Program-made: the position numbers and the translations under genes | In this document: piece by piece, positions 44,771 to 56,091 of the stretch | Layout of the letters: every line of letters starts with the position of its first letter | How positions within the stretch are numbered: the stretch's first letter is position 1 | The notes under the pieces: generated by a model | What the model was told of the DNA's origin: nothing | What the model saw: the letters and a program-made list of their open reading frames with translations, nothing else | The model's database searches: none | Source: Strigamia acuminata | Lineage: Eukaryota > Arthropoda > Chilopoda > Geophilomorpha > Linotaeniidae | DNA length: 64,000 nucleotides | Direction: 5' to 3' | Assembly: GCA_949358305.1 (NCBI GenBank) | Contig: OX442314.1 | Location: 49,856,581 to 49,920,580 of the forward strand

Positions 44771-46600
44771 AGAGATCTTTCTTGGAAAGCAGCTTGAAGA
44801 AATCCAAAATGGGAGGGTTTTGCCTTTCATTTTCTTTTTAGCCGCTCCAGGAAGTGAGGAGTAAATTTTCTACTCACTCATTTCATGTGGAAGGAAAATA
44901 TGAGAACCCTTGTAGAAAAATAAAAACTCAGTTGTTTATTCATGGTCAAAGAGTAAATCCTTATTTCGAACAACAACTTTTAACATGGAGAAAAATCAAT
45001 TAGCAACTGCCACTAATTACTTCTTTGCATAACAACAGATAATTCATATTAAATGCAATAAATCAACATTGTAAACATTTCTTAAGTGCAACACTCATTG
45101 AAATTCAAATAACACACACAAAATCTTTGCACTAAAAGTAATTGAATTCAAAACACATTAAGAGCAGACAGCTTAAAATTCAACCAATGGGAGCAAAGCA
45201 TTTGTTCATGCCTGAAATGACAGAGGAGAAAGACTCTTTAATAAATACAAATAAGAAATTAATGCATTACAAAATCCAAACTTATCAACTAACCATGCAA
45301 AGGTAAGAATTCCTTAATAAACATTTATATTTAAATCCCATCAGCATTCAAGGACCGCACCCAAACAAGATGGCTTCCCGTCAACTAGCAACAGGAGCTA
45401 GGAGGGTGAAAAAAAGGATAAAACGGTCACAAATAGCTGCTGCCAGGACTCCAGGGATCTCCCACGACAGGTAGGACACCTAAATAAAGTCAAATGAGCA
45501 CAAATGACAGCTTGAGCCTTTGCAGATCACACCCAGGACCCGCCACAACTCGTACGCACGTTGCGCACGCCAAGGTGAACGCAACTGCACCTCCAATGCC
45601 GAAAACGGGCGTTTTGGCAAGGCCATGAGTCCCCCACGCACCCAGCAGCTGCCCAGGAGATAAAATAAGGTAACTAAACTGTAAAAACGCATTGAATGCA
45701 TCCCCCTGCGATATTAACTGTTTCTTCTTTTCCAGTTCACTTTTGAAGCAACCCATGCTTCGAACTCATCATTCAGCCCACATAAGTGAACTAGAAATGG
45801 AACAACACTCAGAAACAGGTGAAACAACACAAAACATTGGAAAACAACAGTAAAAATTAACAAAACTTGAATTTGACATTCCAAGAGAGATTAAACTACA
45901 TGACAAGCATTGTCCCCACTGAGATTGGCACACAAAAGGACCTGGAAAATGCCACTTACAGCAGAAAAAGATCAGATATGTGCTAAATAAACAACCTAAT
46001 TTTAAGAATGAAATAAAAAACCCTTTTTTGCATTTTCAGAGAACTAATGTAAATTGCAATCAATTTGTCCAGGGATTGAGTGAACTCTTCCTTCCATTAT
46101 GGTGCTCTGAACACTGATATGATTTGTTCTGTCAAACTGATTTGACTCACTTCTGAATAAACGTCAGGCAGCGACGTTTGAGCTATTGCAGCGACAATTG
46201 AAAAATGGATTCCAACATTTATTTCACCTCACCAACAGCCAAAACCCAACATGTTTTACATCATCAAATAGTTAAAATCATCTAGTTAGTAAGACTAACA
46301 TTTTTATCTGTGATTTAGTAATACCGTATTCATCCGCTTGTATGTCTACTTGACTTAGGTTTCTGCTTAAGATCAAGACCTAGTTTCAGGAAGAAGTGGG
46401 TGATGTGTTTATATATTTTTTCCTCTTCGCTTATTTTCTCTCCGTTTTATCCTATTTGTTTTTATTTCATTTATTTCTATTTAATTTTCTTTCTCCACAG
46501 ATTGCAACGAAAGAAGAATAAGGGAAGGAGTTGGCGCTGAAGATGCTGTGTCTAGAGCTTAAAATGCTCCTCATGACCCTTGAAAATAAGCCAGTAGGCA
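44771..46600. other. Intergenic DNA, less repeat-rich
   Basis: No family-level similarity was recognised. A splice-site-bearing segment at 45370-45840 is listed separately. A pyrimidine-rich stretch at 46420-46500 ends in CTTTCTCCACAG, a strong acceptor-like site. Confidence 0.4.
45370..45628 (+). other. Possible short spliced ORF with strong splice signals
   Basis: ATGGCTTCCCGTC at 45370 opens a frame to a donor at 45471 (CGACAG|GTAGG). Acceptor TTTGCAG at 45519-45525 continues the frame to TGA at 45626-45628, about 67 residues rich in Arg, Ala and Pro. The second exon ends with AAG|GTAACT at 45670, and a polypyrimidine acceptor TTTCTTCTTTTCCAG lies at 45721-45735. The stop lies before the last junction and no homology is recognised, so this may be a noncoding transcript or chance. 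Confidence 0.2.
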
Positions 46601-49281
46601 AACTAATTTTGGCCTATAAATTAAACTTTTTTTATTTACAAGTTTAGTGTTTTTTTAAATTTTGTTGAATTATTGTTTGCATTTATTTATATTTTATTCA
46701 GAATTGTGTTTTAAATTTTATTTGTAAAAATGTAATTAATTTGGAGCATCCTGTTCATCCCTAAACTACCCTCCCCTCAATTCAGCTCACAACACTTGTA
46801 GTTTGTTGCAAGCCATCTGGGTGGCTAGTTTCATGTTTGAGTCTCCAAATCTTCGCAGAATTATTTAGCCAAGCATCTCATAGTTGAACAATGAGAAGGT
46901 GTTTGAATAAAATCATGTTTTTTATCCTGGGAAGATCGAGCTAACAAGGAACGTTTAATGACCACCTTCGTATAGGAAAACAGGCCCATGCTCTGCCTGC
47001 TCCTGGGTGACAGGGCATTTGCACTAAAAATAAAAAATAAAATTATTTAGTTTACTGTCAAATACTCTGTAGAATCCATTCTGCTCATAAATAGGCTTTT
47101 TTTAGACTCTTATAGAATGCTGAAACTCGTCTTAATTTGGATTTTATTACAAGAAAGACTATTTATTGATTACTTATTTATTAGTGTTGTGCCAAGCCCT
47201 TGAACACAGCGCCTGAGCAGCTTAAAGTTCCCGTAAAAATGAGGGGTAACGGGAGTAACCATGTTGTCCTTAAGAGTAGGCCATGGTTACTATGAGCTGG
47301 GATTCAAAAAAATTGGTCATCATCTCGGCCCACGCTGAAGCGGTTCCCGTTGAACGTCGCCGAATAGGTAACACCATCCATCGCGGTACGACGGCTAAGT
47401 TCTGATTCCAAGACCCGGCAAATTGGGCTGTCGGGAGTTCTTCCAAGACCCTTGCTTGGTTTCGGTTAGCAGAAATGGTTTCAACTATGCTTTATGGAAA
47501 AGCTAACAGAAACTGATGAGGTGATTGAGTGCACTCGGGCTTGCTCGAGGTGTCGCTCAGGCTGTCCTAGCTAGCAGCTACAAGCGGTGTACGGTCACCT
47601 AAAACACCGGAACTTTGAAAAAGCTTTTAGCTCACCCATTCATGCTGAAAAGATGATTCTTATGGCTGGCCGACTCAATCAAAAAATATAAAATAACCGG
47701 CAATTCTCAATTAAAGGTTCATTTCTCCCGCCCTTTTTCTTTTTCCGGGAAATGGGAAATTTGAATTTAATTAACCCGGATTTCACCGGAATTTCCGAGA
47801 ATTTGACTTGATGCGGCAAGCATTGAGAATCTCAAGTGCACCGAGTACCTCGCATGCCTCAGCCAAACACGTCCAGACAATTTTGCCATAGATTTTCATT
47901 GTTACTTCCCCCAGCAAATGAAGAGATGAGCTGGCGATGCAACTATCCAAGAACCAGTTACAGGAGAGTGAAGATGTAAAACAGCACATTTTTTGTCTCT
48001 ATGAACATTTGTGTTCTTTTTATAAAGTGTTTTTTTAATTTTTTTGAATTATAGTTTGCATTTATTTAGATTTTTTTCTCCTAAATTTTGGATTTTAAAT
48101 TTTATTTTGGAAAATGTAGTTATTTTGAGCATACTAAACAGTCACAAAGATTGAATAGCTTCACGAAAGAATTCAATTAATGTGTGGAAAATCTTATAAA
48201 AGGTAAACTATTATTAGAAAACAGAACAGTTTCTGAATTTCTTTTACTTTTTCATTGTATAATTGTAATAAAAATAACTAGGGTTGGGGCTGCTTGCCAA
48301 ATGTAGTTTGGGAGTGTAACGGGTCATAACTTAGTCTGAGAATGTATGTTACGTGTTCTATACGTTTCAATGCATACGCTACGCCTTACATTCTGTATTC
48401 TGTCATTTATTTAGCTGTCAACACTGCCATACCCACTTGATGACAACAGCAACTCCTTGCCCACCGCTTCAAACTGCACACCAGGTGAAATTTCAAATGG
48501 CTATTAGATAAACCAAACTGACCAACTAGAAAACATAATTGGCAAGTGATTGATGCTTTTGAAATAAATGCAGCCATTGTTGGCAGGAAGTATCAAGAAA
48601 TCCAAAAAGGCTCTCAGATTTCTTCGGTATACTAAAGCTGTCTTTGCTTTATCTGACACGCTATGTGTATATTGGAGACGCATCAATAATGAAATGCATG
48701 GAATGATGGCATAACTGGATTTTAAAGTCTTCGCCCACTGATGCGACTTAAAACAAACTCATTTTGTTTTTTTACAGAGCTCCAGCTGAATCCATCATTT
48801 CACATTCCTATTGTCTTGAGAGAATTTACTACGTATGCACGACTTTTATTGTATAACTTTATATTTAATGTTATAGTTTAATTTTATTCCAGTCTATAGA
48901 ATTACCCCTAGTAGGGGCAGAATGGGAATTTGTGTTAGAAATGTAACCACTCTGTTGCCAGATCTATTTCAGACCACAAGGAATTTTACATTGTAAATTA
49001 CTACCGGTAACCGATAAAATTGCAATGTACAATTTACAATTTTTAATGATACAATTTAGGTGTCGTCTTTTTTTTTCTTATCAATTGAGACCAATACTAG
49101 AAATAAATAAAACTTTTTTTATTTAGTGTTTTTATAAATTTTGTTGAATTATTGTTTGCATTTATTTATATTTTAATCTGAATTATGTTTTTTTAAATTT
49201 TATATATTATAGTTTGCAGTTATTTAGATTTTTCTTCCTCTAAATTGTGGGTTTTAAATTTTATTTTGGAAAATGTAGTTA
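46601..49281. repeat. Noncoding dispersed repeat block A, second copy
   Basis: Shared blocks with 33.9-36.9 kb in the same order (see that entry). 47330-47640 is GC-richer and not seen elsewhere in the window. I could not assign it to an RNA or a protein. Confidence 0.55.
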
Positions 49282-49629
49282 AATCGATATGATCTCGACG
49301 TAATCTGTCCAGCTTGCGACGGACGAGGAGATTTGCGTCGTGGATACTACCGAGTATGGATGCGCCAAATATATGGTTGGTGTTTGTTCCGAAGAGTGCA
49401 TGACAAAATCCTTTTGATCGAAGTAAGTTTTCCACCGTTCCGACCACTAAATGGAACCCCGGCCATGGTGCAACGATTTCGAACCAACCACTTTAGATAT
49501 TGGCACCGATTACAACAAATGGCGGACCAGAATGGTGTTAAACCAAGACCGTGGATATACCCAACGGCCGAGAGAGTGCGCACGTTCCCGACCAGTTGGA
49601 TGACGAGATTGCTGGACTTCCACCCATGA
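49282..49629 (+). pseudogene. Captured coding-like fragment, 115 codons, unknown family
   Basis: An open frame without ATG at its start fills a 400-bp insertion in repeat block A; the first copy has the flanks joined at about 35830-35845. It reads DVICPACDGRGDLRRGYYRV, then WMRQIYGWCLFRRVHDKI, a PPFRPLNGTP turn and NHFRYWHRLQQMADQNG, ending at TGA. The composition is clearly protein-like (Trp, Tyr, Arg and Phe rich). I do not recognise the family. It may be a host exon or transposon piece picked up by a mobile element. Confidence 0.4.
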
Positions 49630-49685
49630 GACGAGACCAACATTTGGTGGATCAAGCTCAACCATCGGTTGCACAATTCGCAACA

Positions 49686-50106
49686 TCCTGATCGCGGATC
49701 ACTCGCGATATTTCAATAGCTCCGTACAAGAATTTAATCAACATGTGGATGTGTGCAGTTTGGGAGTCTTAATCTGAATACATCTTGTTACATGTTCTGT
49801 ACGTTCCTATACTCCTACATTGTCATTTTGTAACTGTCATACTGCCATACCCACTTATGAACCTTCAGCAGCTCATTGCCTTCCAGTTAGAACAACACAC
49901 CAATATTTCAAATGCCTAAGATAAAGCAAACTGACCAACGTCGTAAAAAAATAATTAGAAAAATAAATGCAACCATTGTTGGCAGGAAGTATCAAGGAAT
50001 CCAAGAAGGCTCTCAAGATTTCTTTGGAATACTGCAGCTGTATTTTCTCCCCAAATTTACACTGCAGTAATGAATAGGACTAATTTCAGGAGAAAGTATG
50101 TGGTGT
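49686..50106. repeat. Noncoding dispersed repeat block A, continued
   Basis: This matches 35845-35970 and 36420-36660, and includes the uninterrupted CTGCCATACCCACTT site. Confidence 0.6.
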
Positions 50107-51190
50107 TGTGAGTCAATTACGATGCGACTTTGTTAAAGGTAAAGGTAAGACTAACTTTATTAAACAAGATGGCGATTACAAAAATGGGATTTGCGGTAGC
50201 CAATCCGCAAACCCCCAAATAGATGGGGCGCCCCCTTACGATAAAGGAGTGGACACTAGGCGGCGGTCAGAGTCCGCCGTCCGGGAGTCACACGCCCCCC
50301 CCCCCAGCACAGGGCAATCGTCCCCTGATTGCTGGAAATGCGGCTTCAGCTGGGAGCAGTGAGCCGTCCAAGTTCGGTTCCCGTCGTCCAAAGTAAACGT
50401 ATCGTTCCCTAATCGTTCGCTGATGGAGTACGGGCCGGAATACAGATCCTCGAATTTGGATCCGCGTTTCCCCTTGGAATACATTACGTTGTCCCCGACG
50501 CCGAATGCGTTTTCTTTCCGATGCTCGTCAAAGCGCGACTTCTGGCGAACCTGGGACGTGCGCAGGTTTGTGCGTGCTGCGTCGCGTCGTTCAAGGAGCT
50601 GGAGAAGTGGGCCTGAAGTGGGGTCCTCGAATATGTTGGCGGCGTCGGACTTGTTTGGAGGCGAGAATGCGTGTACGAGCTCGAATGGGGTAAACTGCGT
50701 CAAAGCCCACGGCATCGAGATGAGGCACCCATTTGGCCTCGTTGGAGTCGAATTTACGGAGTCCCTGAACGATCGACTGGATGGTCCGTTCCGCCAATCC
50801 GTTGGCCTGGTGGTGGTATGGCGGCGAAGTTTCCAATTCGATGTGGAGCTCGCTGCAAAATCCGGCCATTTCTGCCGACACGAAACTCGAAAACGCGTCG
50901 GAAATAATTTTGCGGGGAAATGTCGTTCGTACGTATCGTTCGTTCGTTCGTTTCGGTCGTTCGTTTCGTTCGTAGATCAGTTGTGATGTGTAGATAAAAC
51001 CGTCAACTGCGCCATGTGAGTCAATTACGATGCGACTTTGTTAAAGGTTTAGGTAAGACTAACTTTATTAAACAAGATGGCGATTACAAAAATGGGATTT
51101 GCGGTAGCCAATCCGCAAACCCCCAAATAGATGGGGCGCCCCCTTACGGTAAAGGAGTGGACACTGGGCGGCGGACTCTGACCGCCCGTT
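50107..51190 (-). mobile_element. Internally deleted Ty3/gypsy LTR retrotransposon
   Basis: Direct repeats start TGTGAGTCAATTACGATGCG at 50107 and 51015. On the minus strand the right repeat is followed at once by TGGCGCAGTTGACGG, a primer-binding-site-like TGG sequence (tRNA-Ser-like, unverified). Next to the left repeat is a 12-base G tract on the minus strand in polypurine position. The left LTR is about 186 bp. The right LTR breaks off near its outer end, with an inverted GGCGGACTCTGACCGCC. Only about 720 bp of interior remains. Confidence 0.7.
50236..50960 (-). pseudogene. Ty3/gypsy integrase C-terminal part, frameshifted
   Basis: Integrase core residues are recognisable: FVSAEMAGFCSEL, then TSPPYHHQANGLAERTIQS with the catalytic Glu of the DDE core in GLAE, then a second frame with TQFTPFELVHAF and GDNVMYSKG leading to a C-terminal SH3-like segment (YSGPYSISERLG). 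The two frames join around 50710, so at least one frameshift is present. The catalytic aspartates and all other pol domains are deleted. The frame runs into the left LTR. Confidence 0.8.
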
Positions 51191-51194
51191 GTTT

Positions 51195-52335
51195 AGTTCA
51201 ACGAGTTTGATGAAAAGTTTTTTAGCATAAAGGGCAAGCCTTTAGATTTGTTTGACTTGTAAGAGTGGCTGAAGATTCAATGAGTGATGAAAATTGAAGT
51301 AGAAAAATATAAAGTTAAAAGCTCGAGAAAATGCCACATTCATCAGGGAATGCGGGCTTACAATACAATGGCAAGTATATGCTGCATGCATGTGAGAATG
51401 CAGTCTTACAGTACTCAACAGAAACTTCTAATTCTACATTTATAACATCCAAATTGAGTTGTTGGAGTAACGGCACAAAAAACGTACAATTTTTGAGTGA
51501 AGAAATTGAAGAATTTCACAGAAAATTAGCAATTGACCAGAGCTGGCTTTTGGTTCAATAAGCAACGTTAAAAAAATTGCAAACCTTTCTGAAAATATTT
51601 TAAATTACCCAAGAACTTCAAAATTGTCGCGACATATTTCAATTAGAACACAATTTCCTACCCCTTAGAAATTTCTCTCGTTTTTAACCAAAATACACAG
51701 TGGAGAAAACAAGAAAGCCCGTCATAAATAATACTGCAATTGAAACAAATTACGGAAGAAAATAAACCTTCGGGAATGCAACAAAATCCGACACGCCGGC
51801 GTCACCAAAACACAGCTCCGAGAAAACAAGTGCAGCGATAGTACAAATAATACAAATACTCGAGCTAAAATTGCAGAGTTGTAAAACATTCGTGCAAATT
51901 CATGGGGAAAAAACCATTGGAATACAACCAAATGCCGGCGTGCCTCCTTGCTCCATCGTGTAAGTTCCATTGTGACGGCTGTAAACCCCGCAGTATAATA
52001 ATACGGGGTTTTCAGTCGGTAAAACACGGATAAAGAGTAATGATAGAAGCAATCTTCAAACTAATTAATCCGTTGGATTTAGGTTTTAGTTGTTTCGATC
52101 TCCAACCGATATTATTGACATTGTTGCAAAAATGAATCTTCGAATCAATTTCAGACTTTTTTCACAACCTAATCCATCGAGATTACGAGCAAATCCAACC
52201 CGCCGGTGTGCCTCCATTTTCCGACGAGCTAGTGCGATCGTGACGTTTATAGTATACGGGTTTAAAATCCGTAAAACACGGGCAGTCGTAATAAATAAAG
52301 AACCAATCTTCGAACTAATTAATATTTTAGATTTA
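51195..52335. mobile_element. Single-arm copy of the foldback family
   Basis: This is collinear with 37610-38697 and the left arm at 1801-3100 (ATAAAGGGCAAGCCTTTAGA; TGCATGCATGTGAGAATGCA; GATTACGAGCAAATCCAACC). It ends about 80 bp before the stop codon of the GC-rich ORF. Confidence 0.75.
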
Positions 52336-52416
52336 GTCTTAATTTATTTATTTATTTTATTTTATTCACAAGTTATTTTTATTTTCGCAAACCACAACCA
52401 TTTAACCTAAAATTGT

Positions 52417-53499
52417 CTACGCCCTCGGTGGCAACGGCGGCAACTTGGTAATCACGCTTCTACACGCACCGCAATTCGCCGTCGCCAGCTGAATCGCCGT
52501 CTCGTGATCCCCGACCGTATACCTCGTCGCCGGCGGAAAATCCGTATCCCCATGCCGAATCGCCGCCGCCAACACATAATCTGATTGCGTCACCCTACTC
52601 ACCGAATACATCCTAACATCTCCATCCATCTCCTTATCCTTAAACTGCACGATCTGCGCCGGCGCACCCACGCCGCACTTAAGATCGCACTTAAACATCC
52701 ACTCGCTCCGCTCACTCTGTGTCTGCATAATAAGCGAAAATGTCGTCATATCCTCGACACTCGGCACATCCGGGAACTCCCACCGAGCCGCAAACTCGCC
52801 CGGAACTCGATGCAACGGCTCCTCATCCTCCCGCGGAAGATTTTCCCACTCAAACTCCGGGTCGAGCTTCCGTATCGCCGGCAGAACGTGGCCGCCAATC
52901 TCCTCCGTCGAGCGCCACGCGGTGGTCAACATCGACAAATTTTCTCCTAATCTACTCGGCGAGAAAGTGTGGATGCCGGATGCAGCGTCGTTGTCGACGA
53001 TCGGCACGATGTCCTCCATGCCGATGTTCCAGAAACCGTACGTGTCGACGGCGATGGCGAGCGGCTTCGGCAGCGCAGCACCGGCCTGCGCCAGCGACTC
53101 CAAGCTCTCGTCCATGTACGACAAGTCCTGGCTGCGCGCGCACTCAAAAGAAGGCGCCTTGCGGTGCGCGAAGGCGATTTTCGCCTGGCACAGATACAAC
53201 ATCACCTTGATGACAAGTTCGAGGTGTTCTTGGTTGTCGTAGGGCTCGAAAAGCTTCCCGCCGACCTCGCCGAGCTTGAGCCAGATTTCGCGCACGAGCG
53301 TCGGGATGCCGCGGAAGCCGACCGGGGCGACCTGCGTCGGGACCCGCCGGACGACGGGCACGGCGCGGAAGCCGTGGTAGACGGAGTTTCGAAGCCGCTG
53401 CTCGGATTCCTTCTGGGCGCGCTTGGCGTCCCTTTGGGCGCGCAGGTCGCTCTTGGAGCCGACGCTGTGACTTCGCTGCGGCGCGGGCTTGTCCGCCAT
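52417..53499 (-). CDS. GC-rich intronless orphan ORF, 360 aa
   Basis: A single uninterrupted frame stands out by its high GC content, with strong G/C at third positions, against AT-rich flanks. I prefer the ATG at 53499 (GACATGG context, product starting MADKPAPQRSHSVGSK); the frame stays open 60 codons further upstream to 53679. The N terminus is basic and disordered (alternating Lys/Arg/Glu/Gln). The rest looks globular, with LVREIWLKLGEVGGKLF, an aromatic YGFWNIGMEDIVPIVDND, a WENLPREDEEP loop and a proline-rich end. There is no signal peptide or membrane helix. I recognise no family. A basic arm plus a globular body, no introns and foreign composition would fit a captured viral structural gene or a horizontally acquired gene, but this is inference only. 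It lies head to head with the SR-type gene. Confidence 0.65.
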   Translation of the reverse strand: MADKPAPQRSHSVGSKSDLRAQRDAKRAQKESEQRLRNSVYHGFRAVPVVRRVPTQVAPVGFRGIPTLVREIWLKLGEVGGKLFEPYDNQEHLELVIKVMLYLCQAKIAFAHRKAPSFECARSQDLSYMDESLESLAQAGAALPKPLAIAVDTYGFWNIGMEDIVPIVDNDAASGIHTFSPSRLGENLSMLTTAWRSTEEIGGHVLPAIRKLDPEFEWENLPREDEEPLHRVPGEFAARWEFPDVPSVEDMTTFSLIMQTQSERSEWMFKCDLKCGVGAPAQIVQFKDKEMDGDVRMYSVSRVTQSDYVLAAAIRHGDTDFPPATRYTVGDHETAIQLATANCGACRSVITKLPPLPPRA

Positions 53500-53971
53500 G
53501 TCGAGGGAATGGCGACCGGGTCGTGCGCAGGCTTGTGCGTGCACCTGTGTAGTGTTACGGCAGAGAAAAACGTTGTTGAGTCGTTCGGAAACGTCGAGTG
53601 TTTGTTCGTACCTAGTTTGTCGGTGCGGTCGAGTTGTTTTCCCGACGAGTTCGTCCAAAGCTCGTCCGCATCGTTTCACTTTATGCCGCCATGTTGGCCA
53701 TTAGCAAATGCCCGATTTAAATTTCGTGTTTGAGAAACCACCATTTGCATTTTTGAGCAAACAATCAAATCAATCAGCATGGCAACGTGGCAACAATACG
53801 CTCTAAGGTAAAACAATCACAACTATTGCACCGAATAAGATATAATACACCCAAAAACGTCTTAGCAACGTGTAGGAATGAAGTTTTCGTATATAACATA
53901 GAGGAGAATGTCGTACATAGCCATTATCATCCAGAGCGATTCGTAGACAGTCGATCTTTTCGTACATTGCG
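53500..53971. promoter_or_regulatory. Shared intergenic region of a divergent gene pair
   Basis: 472 bp separate the preferred start of the minus-strand ORF from the ATG of the plus-strand gene. It is GC-rich to about 53690, then AT-rich. No TATA box is convincing. It could be a bidirectional promoter. Confidence 0.35.
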
Positions 53972-54670
53972 ATGTCGCGAATTTATATCGGCGGATTGGC
54001 GCGCGACGTTTGCAATAGAGACATTGAGGATTTCTTGAAGGGATTCGAAATCCACGAAATTTATCTTCGGATTGGCTTTGCTTTCGTGCAATTGGCCAAT
54101 AATCGAGAGGCCGACGACGCTGTTTCCTACTTGAATGGCCGCAAGTTGCTCGGTCAACCGGCGTCGGTGCAACATGCCCGAAGTCGTGGAAACGAGAGGG
54201 AGAATAAACCACGCAGATTCGATTCGAGGGATGGTCGTGGATTGGGTCATTTAGATTCTGCTCGTGATTTTCGGGAGAAATTCCGAGTTCGTGTGGAGAA
54301 TTTGGCGGATAGTATCGGTTGGCGGGAGTTGAGGGAATACATGTCGCAAGTTGGGGAGGTTCTTTACGCGGATGCGCACACGGTTCGGAGAAATGAAGGT
54401 GTGGTTGATTTCGGGTCGGAGTGGGAGCGGGAAAAGGCGATTGAAAGTTTCCACAATACTGAATTGCATTATCGCTATGTGAGGTTAATTAAACCTGATG
54501 TTCGGAGAAGCCGTGACGATTCGAGATCTCCATCAGTCACGAATTGTTCAGAAAGATCGCACAGATCCAGGTCTCCGATTAAATCGTTTCGCTCGAGATC
54601 GAGATCACCCGTTAATTCATACCGCATTCTATCAGCTGGGAAATCGAGCTCTCCCATTAAAAATTACTGA
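53972..54670 (+). CDS. SR-type splicing factor, two RRMs, intronless (SRSF4/5/6-like)
   Basis: The 232-aa product has RRM1 with RNP2 IYIGGL (residues 4-9) and RNP1 GFAFVQL (35-41). A basic linker follows, then a second, pseudo-RRM from about residue 103 (FRVRVENL, WRELREYMSQVGEVLYADAH, EGVVDF), the layout of B52/SRp55-type SR proteins. The C terminus has a short RS region (SRSPIKSFRSRSRSP). Such proteins bind exonic enhancers and recruit the spliceosome in the nucleus. The canonical SWQDLKD of RRM2 is changed to IGWRELRE, the spacer is not glycine-rich and the RS tail is short. The absence of introns suggests a retrocopy. The frame is fully open, and AATAAA lies at 54743-54748, so it may be expressed. 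Confidence 0.85.
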   Translation: MSRIYIGGLARDVCNRDIEDFLKGFEIHEIYLRIGFAFVQLANNREADDAVSYLNGRKLLGQPASVQHARSRGNERENKPRRFDSRDGRGLGHLDSARDFREKFRVRVENLADSIGWRELREYMSQVGEVLYADAHTVRRNEGVVDFGSEWEREKAIESFHNTELHYRYVRLIKPDVRRSRDDSRSPSVTNCSERSHRSRSPIKSFRSRSRSPVNSYRILSAGKSSSPIKNY

Positions 54671-54742
54671 AGTAAATTCTGTTGGGCAGTGGAATGAATA
54701 TCAACCGTGTTTACTCTAGGAGCCAAACCAAAGGAGTGTTTC

Positions 54743-54748
54743 AATAAA
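54743..54748 (+). terminator. Poly(A) signal of the SR-type gene
   Basis: AATAAA 73 bp after the stop, followed by AAATAAAAAG. Confidence 0.6.
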
Positions 54749-56091
54749 ATAAAAAGAGTTAAAAAGTTAACACTTTATGTCATGTGACCCATACAATAAA
54801 TAAAGAACATATCATACATGTTATCAGGTTAATTATTCACAAGATATTATTCCTTTAACAAAAATATGTAATAGAATAAATGGCACTATTTTATTGCTTA
54901 TTTCTAACACATTCTACATCAGATTCTGTAACCTGAGAAAGAACTGCAGTGCAAGAAAAACAGTTTACTGATGATTTGATGATGTTAAATTATTTGATAA
55001 CAACCAATTGGACGAAGATTTGTACGTAGAGTTTACTGACGATTTTTTCAAACGAATTGAAGTGAAATTTATACTTTTTTGATTTTTTATTATTTTCGAT
55101 TTCGTATTAAAATTGTTTACTTCACAGTAAAGTCTTAACCCATCCTGTCAAAATAGGATTGGATAATTGGTTTATCCTTCCGAAATTTTTTGGATTAGAT
55201 CAAATTTAAAAAAAAAATTTTTATCATTAATCATTCAATTTTAAATAAATTCTTTAATTTTCTTTTGAACATACCATAATTTGAAATTTCAATCGACTTG
55301 ATTCAAGAAAGACTCTAGTGGTTATTTATTTTTATTTTAGTTTTATAGATGGGAATGCGCTTTGCAGACAACACACACATGATGATCGGAAAAGAAATAC
55401 ACAAGACATATTGTATTTGTCTAGACTCTAAGGTTAGGGATCAATGTCTCTTGCAGTGCATTTCCCAACCTAGTGCAGGCCACAGACGAATCAACGAGGA
55501 GAGAATGCAATTTCAAAATACGTCACATTATTGTGGACGGAGCCAAAGTGCATTACATCATAATTTGCAACGCATGTGAAATGACAATGGAAATTTTTAA
55601 TTTCAAGCGTAGCTTAACTCGTTAGTTTCTGCTGATTTTCGCTGATTAATGTGCGATTAATGCGGCTGCTCATGGAGGCTGTGGTGGACAGGACATCATT
55701 TATTGCACAGAATGATTTTATTTGATTAAAGTATCTATTTTATGCAGTGATGTAATAACTTGATAACAATCGGAGCTTTCATCACATAACTCAACTCTCT
55801 CATCAAACACATCAGTCATCATCAACAATGTGAGAACAATACATTTTATTAATTTATCCTCAAACGTTAGTCTACTCAGCTTTGTAACCTAAAACCATCA
55901 TGTTGGAATGTATTTCCAAAATAAATTATTTCTTTTCTTTTGTGTTTCCTCTCTTCCACTTACAAGTATGACCAAATAAAGTGTCCTCAATAGTTTTAGG
56001 TAACAAAGCTGCGTTGCAATGCTGAGTAGACTAATGTTTCAGACCTTTTTTCTCAAAACTTTTTAGTAAGAAATAATTTTTTTAAGAACGG
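54749..56091. other. Intergenic DNA; one exon-like ORF at 55342-55579
   Basis: A pyrimidine-rich acceptor (TTATTTTTATTTTAG, ending near 55341) precedes a 76-codon frame (ATG at 55349) with a cysteine cluster YCICLDSKVRDQCLLQC. No family is recognised. The rest is AT-rich with no repeats noted. Confidence 0.3.

Noticed and set aside
47220-47640. Possible ribosomal RNA fragment (GGGAGTAAC...CTTAAG near 47250 resembles a 28S motif)
   Set aside because: The similarity does not extend to neighbouring conserved 28S sequence, and the related copy near 35250 lacks it. Treated as coincidence.
52585-53733. Several overlapping ORFs on both strands of the GC-rich gene
   Set aside because: High GC content lowers stop frequency. 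Only the 52417-53679 minus frame spans the region without bias toward Arg/Pro/Ala-only composition.
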